Origin: Spirochaetales bacterium
Lineage (GTDB): Bacteria > Spirochaetota > Spirochaetia > Treponematales > UBA12059
Length of the DNA: 64,000 nt
Assembly (NCBI GenBank): GCA_016928955.1
Contig: JAFGJV010000004.1
Coordinates: 350,618 to 414,617, forward strand
Direction of reading: 5' to 3'
Part shown: positions 19,039 through 27,275 of the stretch, in pieces
Layout of the letters: every line of letters starts with the position of its first letter
Position numbering within the stretch: position 1 is the stretch's first letter
Translations under genes and position numbers: made by a program
The notes under the pieces: model-generated
Database searches by the model: none
The model's input: the letters and a program-made list of their open reading frames with translations, nothing else
What the model was told of the DNA's origin: nothing

Positions 19039-19966
19039 ATTCCAGGCCCTCCCGGGCCAGTATTACCTCTATACCGCGCTTTTCCATATGACCCAGGTAC
19101 CAGGCCGCCGATTTTAGGATGGTTTCTATCTTGCGGTCGCTATAGGCCGGCTCGTGGTGGAACAGGAACAGGCGCTTGATGCCCCAGCTCGCGGCAAAGT
19201 CGGCGGCAAGGCTGAACGACGAATGCCCCCAGTACTGCTTTTCTATGGCCTCCCCGAGGGTATACTGGGCGTCTATGATCAGCGCGTCGGCTCCCCCAAA
19301 AAACTGCTCGTTTTCCTCCGTGCGCTCGAAATCCGCCGCCTCAAGTTCCGTATCGGTCGAGTATATGGCTTTGCGGCCGCCTTCCGTCACCAGGTAGCTG
19401 TAACAGCCGCCGGGATGGCTCATGGACCTATGCCGCACGGTCACCCCGCCTATACGGATTCCCTCACCCCTGATCTGCACGAATTCCTTCTGCGCGCCCA
19501 TCACGTCCATCTCCACGGGAAAATACGGAGGACGCATCTGGGCGTCCAAGAGGTCCCTGAGATCAGGCTTGGGACTGTAGAACGATATATGGGATCTCGG
19601 GTCAAAGGCTGGCGCGAAGAAGGGCAAGCCCTGGATATGATCCCAGTGAAAATGCGAAAAGAAAAGATGTACGGCTGCCGGTTTTTTTGTGGCGGCTATT
19701 TCCAGCCCCAGGTTGCGTATGCCCGTACCCGCGTCGAAAACGATACGGCAATGCTCCCCGGTCGCCACTTCCACGCAGGCCGTGTTGCCTCCCACGGTGG
19801 AAAACAGGTAGTCCGGGAGCAGGGCCATGAATCTCTCCCTGGATTCCTGGGACTCCAGGTCGGAAGGACTGATGCGCTGGACTATGGAGGAAATCTTGCT
19901 TTTAAGTCCGGCCGGCGTGATCGGCGTGGGCAAGGACCCCCGTACGCCCCAGAACCGTATCCTCAT
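19028..19966 (-). CDS. Metallo-beta-lactamase-fold hydrolase
   Basis: A 312-residue protein of the MBL/RNase Z-like superfamily. It starts with MRIRFWGVRGSLPTP, characteristic of the PhnP-like or cyclic-phosphodiesterase-like branch. Metal ligands are visible in SHFHWDH (HxHxDH, near residue 105), SHPGGCYSYL, the STDTE aspartate and the late HHEPAYSD. It probably hydrolyses a phosphodiester; the substrate is not predictable. The start lies 65 bases inside the upstream YkgJ-like gene, an unusually long overlap. Confidence 0.88.
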   Translation of the reverse strand: MRIRFWGVRGSLPTPITPAGLKSKISSIVQRISPSDLESQESRERFMALLPDYLFSTVGGNTACVEVATGEHCRIVFDAGTGIRNLGLEIAATKKPAAVHLFFSHFHWDHIQGLPFFAPAFDPRSHISFYSPKPDLRDLLDAQMRPPYFPVEMDVMGAQKEFVQIRGEGIRIGGVTVRHRSMSHPGGCYSYLVTEGGRKAIYSTDTELEAADFERTEENEQFFGGADALIIDAQYTLGEAIEKQYWGHSSFSLAADFAASWGIKRLFLFHHEPAYSDRKIETILKSAAWYLGHMEKRGIEVILAREGLECDI

Positions 19967-20426
19967 CGACCGTCTCCCACCTGAAGGTATAGTCCAGCAA
20001 AATCGGCTTGTTGGACATCCGCGCCTCCAGCCGCCTGGCGATTTCCGCCCCGTCTATGACAGTTCCCCGGCCTATGCCCGGGCATTCGTGCGCTTCCGAC
20101 AGCCAGTCCCGTTCACTGTCCAGTATGCCTGGCCAGAAAGGATAGGTAGAGCATTGCACCGGCCGGGCTTGGTACACCGTGCAGCCTCCGTCCCAAAAGA
20201 CGCAGTCGTAACCCGGTTTCTCAGTAAGGCTTATTGACCAGCCGTTGCCCATGTCCACCGACCTGGTAAATTTATCCAGAAAGACGCGAAAGGCAAGTCC
20301 GGTATGGCGCATGAGCCGGACAAGATCGGATGCCGACAAGAGGACCAGGCCCGGTTCTTGTCGGCAGCAGGCCGAACAGCGCGTGCATGAGAACCTGAGT
20401 CCGTCAGCCCAGAAAGGCTTGGACAT
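19902..20426 (-). CDS. YkgJ-type CxxC-cluster protein
   Basis: A 174-residue cytoplasmic protein of the YkgJ/UPF0153 family, which carries a cysteine cluster thought to bind zinc or an iron-sulphur centre. The motifs are FSCTRCSACCRQ near the N-terminus, CVFWDGGCTVYQARPVQCSTYPFWP in two parts, and HECPGIGRG. The start ATG (MSKPFW) has GGAAGGAG nine bases upstream; a longer in-frame N-terminus would reach the tRNA terminator. It is the first gene of the six-gene overlapping chain that ends with rpoD. Function unknown. Confidence 0.9.
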   Translation of the reverse strand: MSKPFWADGLRFSCTRCSACCRQEPGLVLLSASDLVRLMRHTGLAFRVFLDKFTRSVDMGNGWSISLTEKPGYDCVFWDGGCTVYQARPVQCSTYPFWPGILDSERDWLSEAHECPGIGRGTVIDGAEIARRLEARMSNKPILLDYTFRWETVDEDTVLGRTGVLAHADHAGRT

Positions 20427-20444
20427 GTGGCGCTCCTTCCGGCG

Positions 20445-20464
20445 CGTATGCTCCGCGCCATACG
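20445..20464. repeat. Inverted repeat upstream of the YkgJ-dnaG-rpoD chain
   Basis: CGTATG and CATACG are separated by eight bases, between the tRNA terminator and the SD of the first gene. It could be an operator or a small leader hairpin. Confidence 0.35.
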
Positions 20465-20465
20465 G

Positions 20466-20490
20466 AAAAAGGCCGCCCAAGCGGGCGGCC
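20466..20490 (-). terminator. Terminator of the tRNA-Thr/tRNA-Tyr transcript
   Basis: On the minus strand GGCCGCCC, a 4-base loop and GGGCGGCC are followed by TTTTT, just after tRNA-Tyr. It separates the tRNA unit from the six-gene chain unless read-through occurs. Confidence 0.85.
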
Positions 20491-20498
20491 TCTCGGAT

Positions 20499-20580
20499 TG
20501 GAGAGAGAAGGATTTGAACCTTCGAAGGCTAAGCCAACAGATTTACAGTCTGCCCCCTTTGACCACTCGGGAATCTCTCC
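20499..20580 (-). tRNA. tRNA-Tyr (GTA)
   Basis: An 82-nt class II tRNA with a seven-base acceptor stem GGAGAGA/TCTCTCC, anticodon loop CTGTAAA (anticodon GTA), a long variable arm and T-arm GGTTCAAATCC. The discriminator is A and no CCA is encoded. It is co-transcribed with tRNA-Thr, 35 bases upstream. Confidence 0.96.
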
Positions 20581-20615
20581 ATGTGGACCGGCGTCATCCC
20601 AGGACCAGCCTCGAA

Positions 20616-20688
20616 AGCCATCTCCCGGAATCGAACCGAGGACCTCGAGATTACAAGTCACGCGCTCTACCAACTGAGCTAAGATGGC
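20616..20688 (-). tRNA. tRNA-Thr (TGT)
   Basis: A 73-nt cloverleaf with acceptor stem GCCATCT/AGATGGC, D-arm AGCTCAGTTGGTAGAGC, anticodon loop CTTGTAA (anticodon TGT) and T-loop GGTTCGATTCC. No CCA is encoded. It is the first gene of a two-tRNA unit. Confidence 0.96.
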
Positions 20689-20705
20689 GTCGTGGAACGA
20701 ACGGC

Positions 20706-20734
20706 ACTATACCTGGAAGCACGGCGCGCGTCAA
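20706..20734 (-). promoter_or_regulatory. Promoter of the tRNA-Thr/tRNA-Tyr unit
   Basis: On the minus strand TTGACG, a 17-base spacer and TATAGT end 17 bases before tRNA-Thr. It is a near-consensus sigma-70 promoter. Confidence 0.8.
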
Positions 20735-20774
20735 GGGGAAGCGACGCGTGGCGCGCAGGGTATCCACGTTTTTT

Positions 20775-22844
20775 TTACCGCAGCGGGGCAAAATACCCGC
20801 CCTCGTCCTTGCCCGATCTCCCGCGCAGGTACACTTCCACGTTCACTCGGAGGTAGTCCAGCCCGAAACCGTCAGGGGCCCCTGACATGAAGGATAGGCG
20901 GTACCAACCAGTGTTCCTGGACCGGAGGTCGGCTGCCAAACCAGCAAGTCCCTCGGGACGGTCGGCACGCGCCACCTGGCCGCCCGTGGCGTCCGCGAGA
21001 TAGCCCAGCAGAGGAGCGGCGGGATCAGAGCCAAGCACCACTGCGTAGAACGCTATACCGTTGTTCCGCAGTACAGCGGCTAGCTCGGCGGCCGCGGGCC
21101 CGTCTAGGAATTGTTCGTTGACCGAACCGGTAGTAAGGTAGAAAACCGCCTTGCGCCCGGTGGCGTCAAAGAGGCTGCCTGCCGCCAGCCGCACGCCCGA
21201 ATCAAAGCGCCAGCTCTGGCTTGGCTTCATGGCGAGCAGGGCCGCGCTCATGTCCCGGAGGCCGCCGCCCACAGGCGGTTGGGCCTGGTTGCCCGCCAGC
21301 AACAAGACCGACGACGCGTCGCCGCCGAGCGCCCCGTGAAGCTCGGTCAGCCTGTCCCTTGCCTCAGTCCTGGCCTGGGCCATGGCCGGCGAGCCCTCAA
21401 CCAGGAACACGGCGTCTATGCGTTGATCCGCGTCCAGGCTGCCCAGGAACGAAAGGTCATCTACCGTGTTGATGCGCTGCAGTTTGTAATCCACGGCCTG
21501 GCCGGCTTCAAGCCTACGCTCTATGGTCTCGACTAGCTCCGACACGTAGAAATTCCCCAGCCCCAAACCGCCCACAGCCCTGCCCCTGCGGTCGAGCACC
21601 CTGACGTCAAGACTGACACTCGGGAAGGACGACGCGTCCACACGCAATAGCTCCAGCGACAGCCCGGTATAGCGCTCGGCGGGATCGGACAGGTACACAA
21701 GCTCAGACGCGTCAAAGTCCGCAATGACCAGCTCGCCGTTGGCATCAAAGGCGGCGGATACAAGGCGGGCGTCGGCACGGTCTGCTCGGAACAGCTCCCT
21801 GAGGCCTTCCGTCTCCGGGTCGACCAAAACGACGCGTACGCTGTCGGCCACCAAGAGGGAACCTTCATGGGCGCGCATGCCCTCCGGCCTGACCAAGCGC
21901 CCCTCGGCCACGCTCCCGAGGTAGTTGCCGTAGGAATCGAACGCGTAAATGCCCCTGCGTGCGGCGTCCGCCACATACACGGTGTCACCGATCACGGCCA
22001 CGCCCGTGGGTATGCTGAGGCCGGCAAAAACCGCCGACTTGCCGCCAAACGCCAGCACCGGCTTGCCTTCCGGGCTGTATTTGACGACCCGAGACATGCC
22101 CACGTCGCTCACGTACAGAAAACCGTCGTGGTCCAGGACCAGGTACTGGGGCCCGGCCAGCTTTCTCTGTGGCTGCTCGTGATACGACCGAACCGACCCG
22201 TTGACGCCGAGCCTGACCAAGCGATCCGCCTGGAACTCGCTCAAGACCATATCACCGTCCGGGAGCAGGGCAAGGGCGTATGGCCGGTCAAAACCGCTTG
22301 AGCCGCCCGTGTAGGTGGCGACGATTTGTCCGTTAGCGCTGACCTTCAACACCTCGTTCGTGCCGTGGGCCACCAGCAAAAGGGATCCGTCCGGCAGGGG
22401 CTCTACCCAGCTTGGCCGGAGGAAACGACGCTCCGAACCCGCCACTCCCGCCAACTCAGCGTAGCGAACGTAGCTGTCTCCAGCCTGGCCGGCGTTTGGA
22501 TCTATCAGGCCTTCCGCCAGCTCAAGCCTGGCTTGAAGAAACGGCGATGGACCGCCGGACTCCATCGCGTCACGCCACAGCTCAAAAGCCGTGGTTGCCG
22601 CCCCCAGGCGCCAGTACGCTTTGCCCAGCCAGAACGAGCTCAGGGGATCGTCAGGAGACGAACCCAGCGCCTGCTCGAAAAGCAGGAGCGACTCCGCGTA
22701 ACGGCCCGAGTTGTACGCCTCCACTCCGGTGCGGAATGCTTCCTGGGCCGCCGGCTCGGAAAACTGGTAGGGAAACTGGGCAAACAGTGGCGCGGCGCTG
22801 GCCAGGACCAGCGCCAGGCATACGGAACGGCGCGGGACGTTCAT
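20775..22844 (-). CDS. Exported TPR / NHL-propeller / vWA-like protein
   Basis: A 689-residue exported protein. It has a Sec signal (about 1-22, ending APLFAQ), a short TPR region (about 30-110) and an NHL-type beta-propeller (about 140-400, with repeats such as GPQYLVLDHDGFLYVSDVG and PTGVAVIGDTVYVAD). The C-terminal half resembles a von Willebrand A fold (AVFLVEGSPAMAQARTEA, VFYLTTGSVNEQFL), but the MIDAS DxSxS is not canonical (EGSPA). It probably acts in the periplasm as a binding or assembly platform. The start ATG overlaps the stop of the TPR gene (ATGA); the frame further upstream is not protein-like. Confidence 0.85.
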   Translation of the reverse strand: MNVPRRSVCLALVLASAAPLFAQFPYQFSEPAAQEAFRTGVEAYNSGRYAESLLLFEQALGSSPDDPLSSFWLGKAYWRLGAATTAFELWRDAMESGGPSPFLQARLELAEGLIDPNAGQAGDSYVRYAELAGVAGSERRFLRPSWVEPLPDGSLLLVAHGTNEVLKVSANGQIVATYTGGSSGFDRPYALALLPDGDMVLSEFQADRLVRLGVNGSVRSYHEQPQRKLAGPQYLVLDHDGFLYVSDVGMSRVVKYSPEGKPVLAFGGKSAVFAGLSIPTGVAVIGDTVYVADAARRGIYAFDSYGNYLGSVAEGRLVRPEGMRAHEGSLLVADSVRVVLVDPETEGLRELFRADRADARLVSAAFDANGELVIADFDASELVYLSDPAERYTGLSLELLRVDASSFPSVSLDVRVLDRRGRAVGGLGLGNFYVSELVETIERRLEAGQAVDYKLQRINTVDDLSFLGSLDADQRIDAVFLVEGSPAMAQARTEARDRLTELHGALGGDASSVLLLAGNQAQPPVGGGLRDMSAALLAMKPSQSWRFDSGVRLAAGSLFDATGRKAVFYLTTGSVNEQFLDGPAAAELAAVLRNNGIAFYAVVLGSDPAAPLLGYLADATGGQVARADRPEGLAGLAADLRSRNTGWYRLSFMSGAPDGFGLDYLRVNVEVYLRGRSGKDEGGYFAPLR

Positions 22845-23527
22845 GCTTCCGCCTTTCGGAGGCGTTCCATGTGTCTTTTCACCTCGTCGTTGGCCGGCAG
22901 TTTGCCCGCCGCGTATTCCAGAAAGCGTTTTGCCTCGTCGACCATGCCCAAAAGAAGGTAGGTCCAGCCCAGCGAGTCTGCGTACGCCGGATTGCCCGGC
23001 GACCCTTCCACCGCCTTGCGGCAGCAGGCCAGGGCCTTTTTCAGGTCGCCATCCTTGCATGCCAGGATGTATCCGTAGCCGTTGAGGGCGTTCAGGTTGT
23101 CAGGCGCTTTGTCCAAGGCCTTTGCGTACCATGACAGCGCCTCGTCCAGCCGCCCCTGGGACCAGCTAGCATAGCCGAGAGAAGCCAGAACCTGGACGCT
23201 CTCGTCGCCGCCCTCAAGGAGCTTTTTGAGTTCGTACTCAGCCAGCTTGGATCTCCCGGTCACACTGTACACGTATGAGAGGGCCAGGCGGCACTGCTTG
23301 ACCCTGGCGTCGTCCGCCCCCGAGGTGACCACTTGCTCCAGATACAGGAGGGCCTCGTCATGGCGACCGAGGCGGGCATGGCAGAGCCCAAGTATGTAGG
23401 CCAGATCCAGGTAATTGGCCTCGTCCACCTCGGCTTCCGCAAGGGTGAGCAGGGCCGACTCGTAGTCGCCAGAACGGTAGTCGGCCAGGGCCCTGCTCAG
23501 GGCGTCCTGGCTTGAAAGAGCGCTCAT
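22841..23527 (-). CDS. Cytoplasmic TPR protein
   Basis: A 228-residue protein built of about six tetratricopeptide repeats (for example GLCHARLGRHDEALLYLEQ and GYASWSQGRLDEALSWYAKAL) with no signal peptide or membrane helix. It overlaps surE at its start and the NHL/vWA gene at its end by four bases each, so the three genes form one translational unit. Likely a partner-binding scaffold; no specific function can be assigned. Confidence 0.88.
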   Translation of the reverse strand: MSALSSQDALSRALADYRSGDYESALLTLAEAEVDEANYLDLAYILGLCHARLGRHDEALLYLEQVVTSGADDARVKQCRLALSYVYSVTGRSKLAEYELKKLLEGGDESVQVLASLGYASWSQGRLDEALSWYAKALDKAPDNLNALNGYGYILACKDGDLKKALACCRKAVEGSPGNPAYADSLGWTYLLLGMVDEAKRFLEYAAGKLPANDEVKRHMERLRKAEA

Positions 23528-24249
23528 GCCCCGCCCCTGTTCGCGGCCTGGGGATAGACGAGCACGCGCGTCAGGGACGCGCGGCCTGACGACACGACAT
23601 CCTCGTCGGTATTGGCCGCCTTGACCGTCTCTACCCTGCCGTCCGTGAAGAAGCAGTACGAGTGCCCGTCTGGACCGTCGAAAATTTTCATGGTGTCGTG
23701 GTACAGGCGCGTGGAAGGCACACAGGAAACCAGCTCAAAGCGGTGCGCGTCGTCAGCGTTGGGCGCGTTGATGTTGAGGAACACGTCGGGATTCCAGAGC
23801 GCCATGAGCTCATCCAGGCGTTCGGCCAACGTGTACGCCACGGCGGCGTAGCGGAACGGGGCGCTGAATTCGGCCAACGACACGGCTATGCCCGGTATGC
23901 CGTTCATGGACGCCTGCCTGGCAGCCGCCGCGGTGCCCGAGTAAATCAGGTCGGTGCCTAGATTGGGGCCCCGGTTGATGCCAGACACGACCAGGTCAGG
24001 CTTGACCGGCAGGACGCCGTGCCCCGCCAGGATGACGCAGTCCGCCGGGGTGCCCGAGCACGAGTATTCTCGCTCGGACAGTTTTCTGATCTTGAGCGGG
24101 TGCCTGAGCGTCATGGCGTGGCTCTGGCCAGATCGCTCACCGTCCGGGGCGAACACCCAGGCCGTGTGGCCCTGGGCTTCCAGAGCCTCCGATAGGACCT
24201 TGAGCCCGTCGCTCATGTAGCCATCGTCGTTGGTAACCAAGATGTTCAT
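23524..24249 (-). CDS. surE: SurE, 5'/3'-nucleotidase
   Basis: A 241-residue metal-dependent nucleoside monophosphatase. The N-terminal metal site is NILVTNDDGYMSDG (Asp-Asp), and APDGERSGQSHAMT and SGINRGPNLGTDLIYSGTAAAARQA follow the family pattern. Length is normal. It has GGGAGAA upstream and lies 31 bases after the sugar-kinase gene on the same strand. Confidence 0.95.
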   Translation of the reverse strand: MNILVTNDDGYMSDGLKVLSEALEAQGHTAWVFAPDGERSGQSHAMTLRHPLKIRKLSEREYSCSGTPADCVILAGHGVLPVKPDLVVSGINRGPNLGTDLIYSGTAAAARQASMNGIPGIAVSLAEFSAPFRYAAVAYTLAERLDELMALWNPDVFLNINAPNADDAHRFELVSCVPSTRLYHDTMKIFDGPDGHSYCFFTDGRVETVKAANTDEDVVSSGRASLTRVLVYPQAANRGGA

Positions 24250-24280
24250 CTGTTCTCCCGCCCCGGAAACGCTCGTGCGC

Positions 24281-25423
24281 TCAACGCTCGGCCGGCTCGT
24301 CCGGCACTTTCCAGGGTCCGATTTTGTTCAGCGAGGGCTTGAAGCCGAATATTCGCTCGTATTCCTCAAGGCGTTCGCGATAGGCGTCCTCGGCGTCCTG
24401 CGGCATGAGGGTAATCGTGCATCCGCCAAAACCTCTGCCGACCATGCGGCTAGCCAGCACGCCGTCTATTTCCATGGCCCGCTTGACCAGCCAGTCTATC
24501 TCCGGGCACGACAACTCGTAATGGTTTCTGAGGCCCATTTGGGACTTGTACAGGCACCGGCCGAACGCCGGAAGGTCCTTGCGCTTGAGCGCGTCCCGTG
24601 CGTCCCTGATGCGCCCCATCTCCTCCATGAAGAACGTGCAATGCCGGCGGATATGTTCCGGCATGACGCCCAGGTGCTCGTCCAGGTCCGCTACCGTATA
24701 TGCCCTGAGCCCCCGCGCTCCGCCGCCGAGCATGGACAGGCCCTTGGCGCAGTCGGCTACCCTGGCCTTGAGTTCCCTGTCCACAGGCGGGCGGGGCACT
24801 CGGGAATCGGTAAGATACAGCCCGTATTTTCCCAAGGGAAGGGACAGCGTCTCGGACTTGCCGTCGCGCGCGTCCACCACAACCATGGCGCCGGGCTTGG
24901 CCCGTATACAGGCCGCGGCATCCGAAGGCAAGGCGCTTTTTTCAAGATAGGTCGAAGCCAGCTCGTAGGCCGCCTGTTCCGTCTGCGCGGCGTCCAGCTT
25001 CCTCCCGGCCAGAATCGCCGCCAGCCGCAACGAGCATACCAGCAAGGCCGTTGACGATCCCAGGCCAAGCGCCTGGGGTATGTCGCCGGATATGGTAAAA
25101 TTCCAGCCATGGGCCAGGGGCACGCCGTCGGTCATGGCCAGTATGGCCCCTTTAAGGTAGTTGGCCCAGCGGTCCTCTCGGCGGAATTTCAGGTTGGCCG
25201 CGCTACTACGCTTACGCTCGTTGAGATCGGCCGCATAAAAACGAAGGGACGCGTCCTTGCGCGGACTGGCCGCGACCGACACATACCGGTTGAACGGCAG
25301 TGCCAGGTACTGGCCACCGGCTTCGGCTGTGTGGTCGCCGAGCAGCCGGATGACGCCCGGCGCGTGGGCAACGACTTCAGGCGAGGCTTCGTACTCACTC
25401 CGGTGCAATTGACGTATGTCCAT
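24281..25423 (-). CDS. GHMP-family sugar kinase, galactokinase-like with altered sugar-binding motif
   Basis: A 380-residue GHMP kinase. The ATP loop is LGLGSSTALLVCS, and the C-terminal GHMP motif is MVGRGFGGCTITL. The N-terminal galactokinase signature is degenerate: residues 22-37 read PGVIRLLGDHTAEAGG, where the family usually has PGRxNLIGEHTDYxGG, so the arginine and the sugar-contacting Glu and Asp are changed. The catalytic Asp region reads LPSDAA instead of GIMDQ. I therefore give no symbol; it may phosphorylate another sugar. The ATG used has GGAAGG upstream; a GTG two codons earlier is also in frame. Confidence 0.85.
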   Translation of the reverse strand: MDIRQLHRSEYEASPEVVAHAPGVIRLLGDHTAEAGGQYLALPFNRYVSVAASPRKDASLRFYAADLNERKRSSAANLKFRREDRWANYLKGAILAMTDGVPLAHGWNFTISGDIPQALGLGSSTALLVCSLRLAAILAGRKLDAAQTEQAAYELASTYLEKSALPSDAAACIRAKPGAMVVVDARDGKSETLSLPLGKYGLYLTDSRVPRPPVDRELKARVADCAKGLSMLGGGARGLRAYTVADLDEHLGVMPEHIRRHCTFFMEEMGRIRDARDALKRKDLPAFGRCLYKSQMGLRNHYELSCPEIDWLVKRAMEIDGVLASRMVGRGFGGCTITLMPQDAEDAYRERLEEYERIFGFKPSLNKIGPWKVPDEPAER

Positions 25424-25758
25424 GGGCACGCCTTCCGCCGCTATAGCGCGCAGACGAACCGGCGCACGGCGCCCTGTTCCATCCGCATGCTCTTAATAAC
25501 GTTTTTTGCTTGGCTCACGCGCGTCCGTGTCCGGCACCCATGAGCTTCAGCCGTCAGCCACGAGCGTTCACAGGATCAAGAAACAGCGCTAGATGCGAAA
25601 CCTTCCCACAACCGCATGGTTACCGGTACCGGCTCACTACAGCGCGGCAATCAGCCTGAACCCGTGCCATGGCCTGTGGGTATCATACTTCAAAACGCCC
25701 TTGCCTTCAATAAAAATCGCCTGAACGGCCAGCCCGTGTCTGACCAGGACGCTCTACT
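25424..25758. other. Intergenic region between divergent sugar-kinase and lipoprotein genes
   Basis: About 335 bases without a credible ORF or RNA gene. One minus-strand TATAGC (25440-25445) could be a -10 for the kinase, but I see no matching -35. No strong hairpin with T-run is visible. Confidence 0.4.
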
Positions 25759-25785
25759 TTGACAGCCTGGCGCGCCGGGTATACT
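25759..25785 (+). promoter_or_regulatory. Promoter of the lipoprotein/HEAT operon, leaderless layout
   Basis: Consensus TTGACA, a 15-base spacer and TATACT. The -10 ends eight bases before the ATG at 25794, so transcription should begin within a base or two of the start codon. There is no Shine-Dalgarno. Confidence 0.7.
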
Positions 25786-25793
25786 ATCTGAGT

Positions 25794-26339
25794 ATGACAG
25801 CTCGCTTAAGGCCCGCCTTGCTCCTTGTTGCCCTGGCATTTCTCCTCTCGTCCTGCCCGGGGCTCCCTCCGCCCGGCACTGACGGGCAGCCTATTTCGGA
25901 CACAGGAACGGATACCCAGGCGCCCGGCGCGCAGGATGCCTTCGATCCGTCCACCATATCGCCAGAGATGAAGGAAAGCGCCTTTGTGGACATCCGAGGC
26001 CTCATAGATCAACTGAATACCATCATACGGAACAGGGATATAGACTCGTGGAGGGCCTACCTGACCGAAGAATACGTGGCGTACTACTCTGATGCCGCTA
26101 CCCTGGCCGAGATTTCCCAGGAGCCCGCCCTCAAGCGCTACGACATCGTCCTCAGGACCCTTGCTGACTACTTTCAGTATGTGGTGTATCCATCCCGCCA
26201 GAACATGAAGGTGGACGACATAGAATTCGTTGGGCCCGACCATGTACGGGCCATAACGGTGAATTTGAAAGGCGAGCGCCTGGTACTTTACAATCTGGAG
26301 AAAATCGGCGATACATGGAAGATAGGTATATGGAGGTGA
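25794..26339 (+). CDS. Lipoprotein with NTF2-like C-terminal domain
   Basis: A 181-residue protein with a hydrophobic signal and lipobox LLSSC (mature Cys21), then a Pro/Gly/Thr-rich linker to about residue 50. The compact C-terminal domain (about 58-181) has an alpha+beta pattern like NTF2/SnoaL proteins (DIDSWRAYLTEEYVAYYSD, ... GDTWKIGIW). No catalytic residues are evident. It is the first gene of a two-gene operon and appears to be translated from a leaderless mRNA. Confidence 0.82.
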   Translation: MTARLRPALLLVALAFLLSSCPGLPPPGTDGQPISDTGTDTQAPGAQDAFDPSTISPEMKESAFVDIRGLIDQLNTIIRNRDIDSWRAYLTEEYVAYYSDAATLAEISQEPALKRYDIVLRTLADYFQYVVYPSRQNMKVDDIEFVGPDHVRAITVNLKGERLVLYNLEKIGDTWKIGIWR

Positions 26340-26341
26340 CC

Positions 26342-27046
26342 ATGAAGCGCTGCCTGGTTTTGTGCGCGGTACTGATAGCCCTGTGTGGCCTGCCCGTCTG
26401 GGCCCAAACCACCACCAGCGCTGGGCGCACGGTTGAGGAATCCTACCTGCAGGAATCCCTTGAGACCATGATCATCAGGGAACAGGCCTACGCCGACAGC
26501 AAGGACATGAAGCTGGTAGCCCTCCAGTACATACGCCAGGCCGTGGAAGAAGGCCGCATGAACCCTGAGATCAGCAGGGCCCTGGAGTACCTGGCGTCCG
26601 AAACCACCCTGATCCAGATACGCTCGGGCGGCGTTGGGCGCATTATCAACGACTACCCGGACGTGCGCAGGGAAGCCTGCCTCCTGCTCGGCGAGTTCAA
26701 GACGGTGGAAGCCAAGGACACCCTGCTCAAAGTGGCTCTTTCCGACGACGAGCCGATGGTCATAGCGGCCGCCATCCGCTCCCTGGGCAAGATAGGCATG
26801 AATGAGAACGACGACGTAACGCAGGCTATCGCCTTCATCGTCAACCGCTTTGACATACTCATGCCGGACAACAGTCTGGCCTTTGAGAGCCTGGTGGCCC
26901 TGGAATTCCTGGCCGACGCGTCCGGCGGGCTCAAGGATCCCGCGGCCATCCGCGCCATCCTACGCATCGCCGACGGCAACTACATCACGCCGGTCAAGCA
27001 GAAGGCAAAACAGCTGCTGGACAAGCTGCGATCCATGTCCAACTAG
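26342..27046 (+). CDS. Exported HEAT-repeat-like protein
   Basis: A 234-residue protein with a cleavable Sec signal (LCGLPVWAQ, cut near residue 21). The helical-repeat body contains HEAT-type units (VRREACLLLGEFKTVEAKDTLL, MVIAAAIRSLGKIGMNENDDV). It is probably a periplasmic interaction scaffold. The start has an excellent SD (GGAGGTGA) two bases after the lipoprotein stop, unlike the leaderless first gene. A terminator follows. Confidence 0.85.
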   Translation: MKRCLVLCAVLIALCGLPVWAQTTTSAGRTVEESYLQESLETMIIREQAYADSKDMKLVALQYIRQAVEEGRMNPEISRALEYLASETTLIQIRSGGVGRIINDYPDVRREACLLLGEFKTVEAKDTLLKVALSDDEPMVIAAAIRSLGKIGMNENDDVTQAIAFIVNRFDILMPDNSLAFESLVALEFLADASGGLKDPAAIRAILRIADGNYITPVKQKAKQLLDKLRSMSN

Positions 27047-27062
27047 AGTCACCGGATACGGC

Positions 27063-27092
27063 AAAGCCCCGGCAGCATGCTGCCGGGGCTTT
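27063..27092. terminator. Perfect 30-bp palindrome, bidirectional terminator
   Basis: A perfect palindrome with arms AAAGCCCCGGCAGCA and TGCTGCCGGGGCTTT. It lies between the plus-strand HEAT gene and the minus-strand tRNA-Arg and can terminate both transcripts, although the T-runs are short (TTT on each side). Confidence 0.8.
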
Positions 27093-27109
27093 GTTGTATG
27101 CGCCTGCTA

Positions 27110-27183
27110 TGAGCGATGCGCGATTCGAACGCGCCACCTACAGCTCCGGAGGCTGTCGCTCTATCCAAATGAGCTAATCGCTC
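27110..27183 (-). tRNA. tRNA-Arg (CCG)
   Basis: A 74-nt cloverleaf with acceptor stem GAGCGAT/ATCGCTC, D-arm AGCTCATTTGGATAGAGC, anticodon stem-loop ACAGC-CTCCGGA-GCTGT (anticodon CCG) and T-loop GTTCGAATC. The discriminator is A and no CCA is encoded. It reads CGG, a common codon in this GC-rich DNA. Confidence 0.95.
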
Positions 27184-27195
27184 GGGCCGGCCATC

Positions 27196-27225
27196 ATAGT
27201 ACCCAGTCGGACCAGCCGCTGTCAA
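27196..27225 (-). promoter_or_regulatory. Promoter of tRNA-Arg
   Basis: On the minus strand consensus TTGACA, an 18-base spacer and TACTAT end 13 bases before the tRNA. Confidence 0.8.
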
Positions 27226-27275
27226 GGCTGGCCGGGCTCGGGCAAGCGCCCTTCCACCCCGCCCCTGACCTGCGT

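Noticed and set aside
19028..19966. Metallo-beta-lactamase-fold gene as an antibiotic resistance gene
   Set aside because: The MRIRFWGVRGS start and overall layout match phosphodiesterase/RNase Z-like hydrolases, not beta-lactamases.
24281..25423. Firm call of galactokinase galK
   Set aside because: The substrate signature and catalytic region deviate at key positions and no galactose gene is adjacent.
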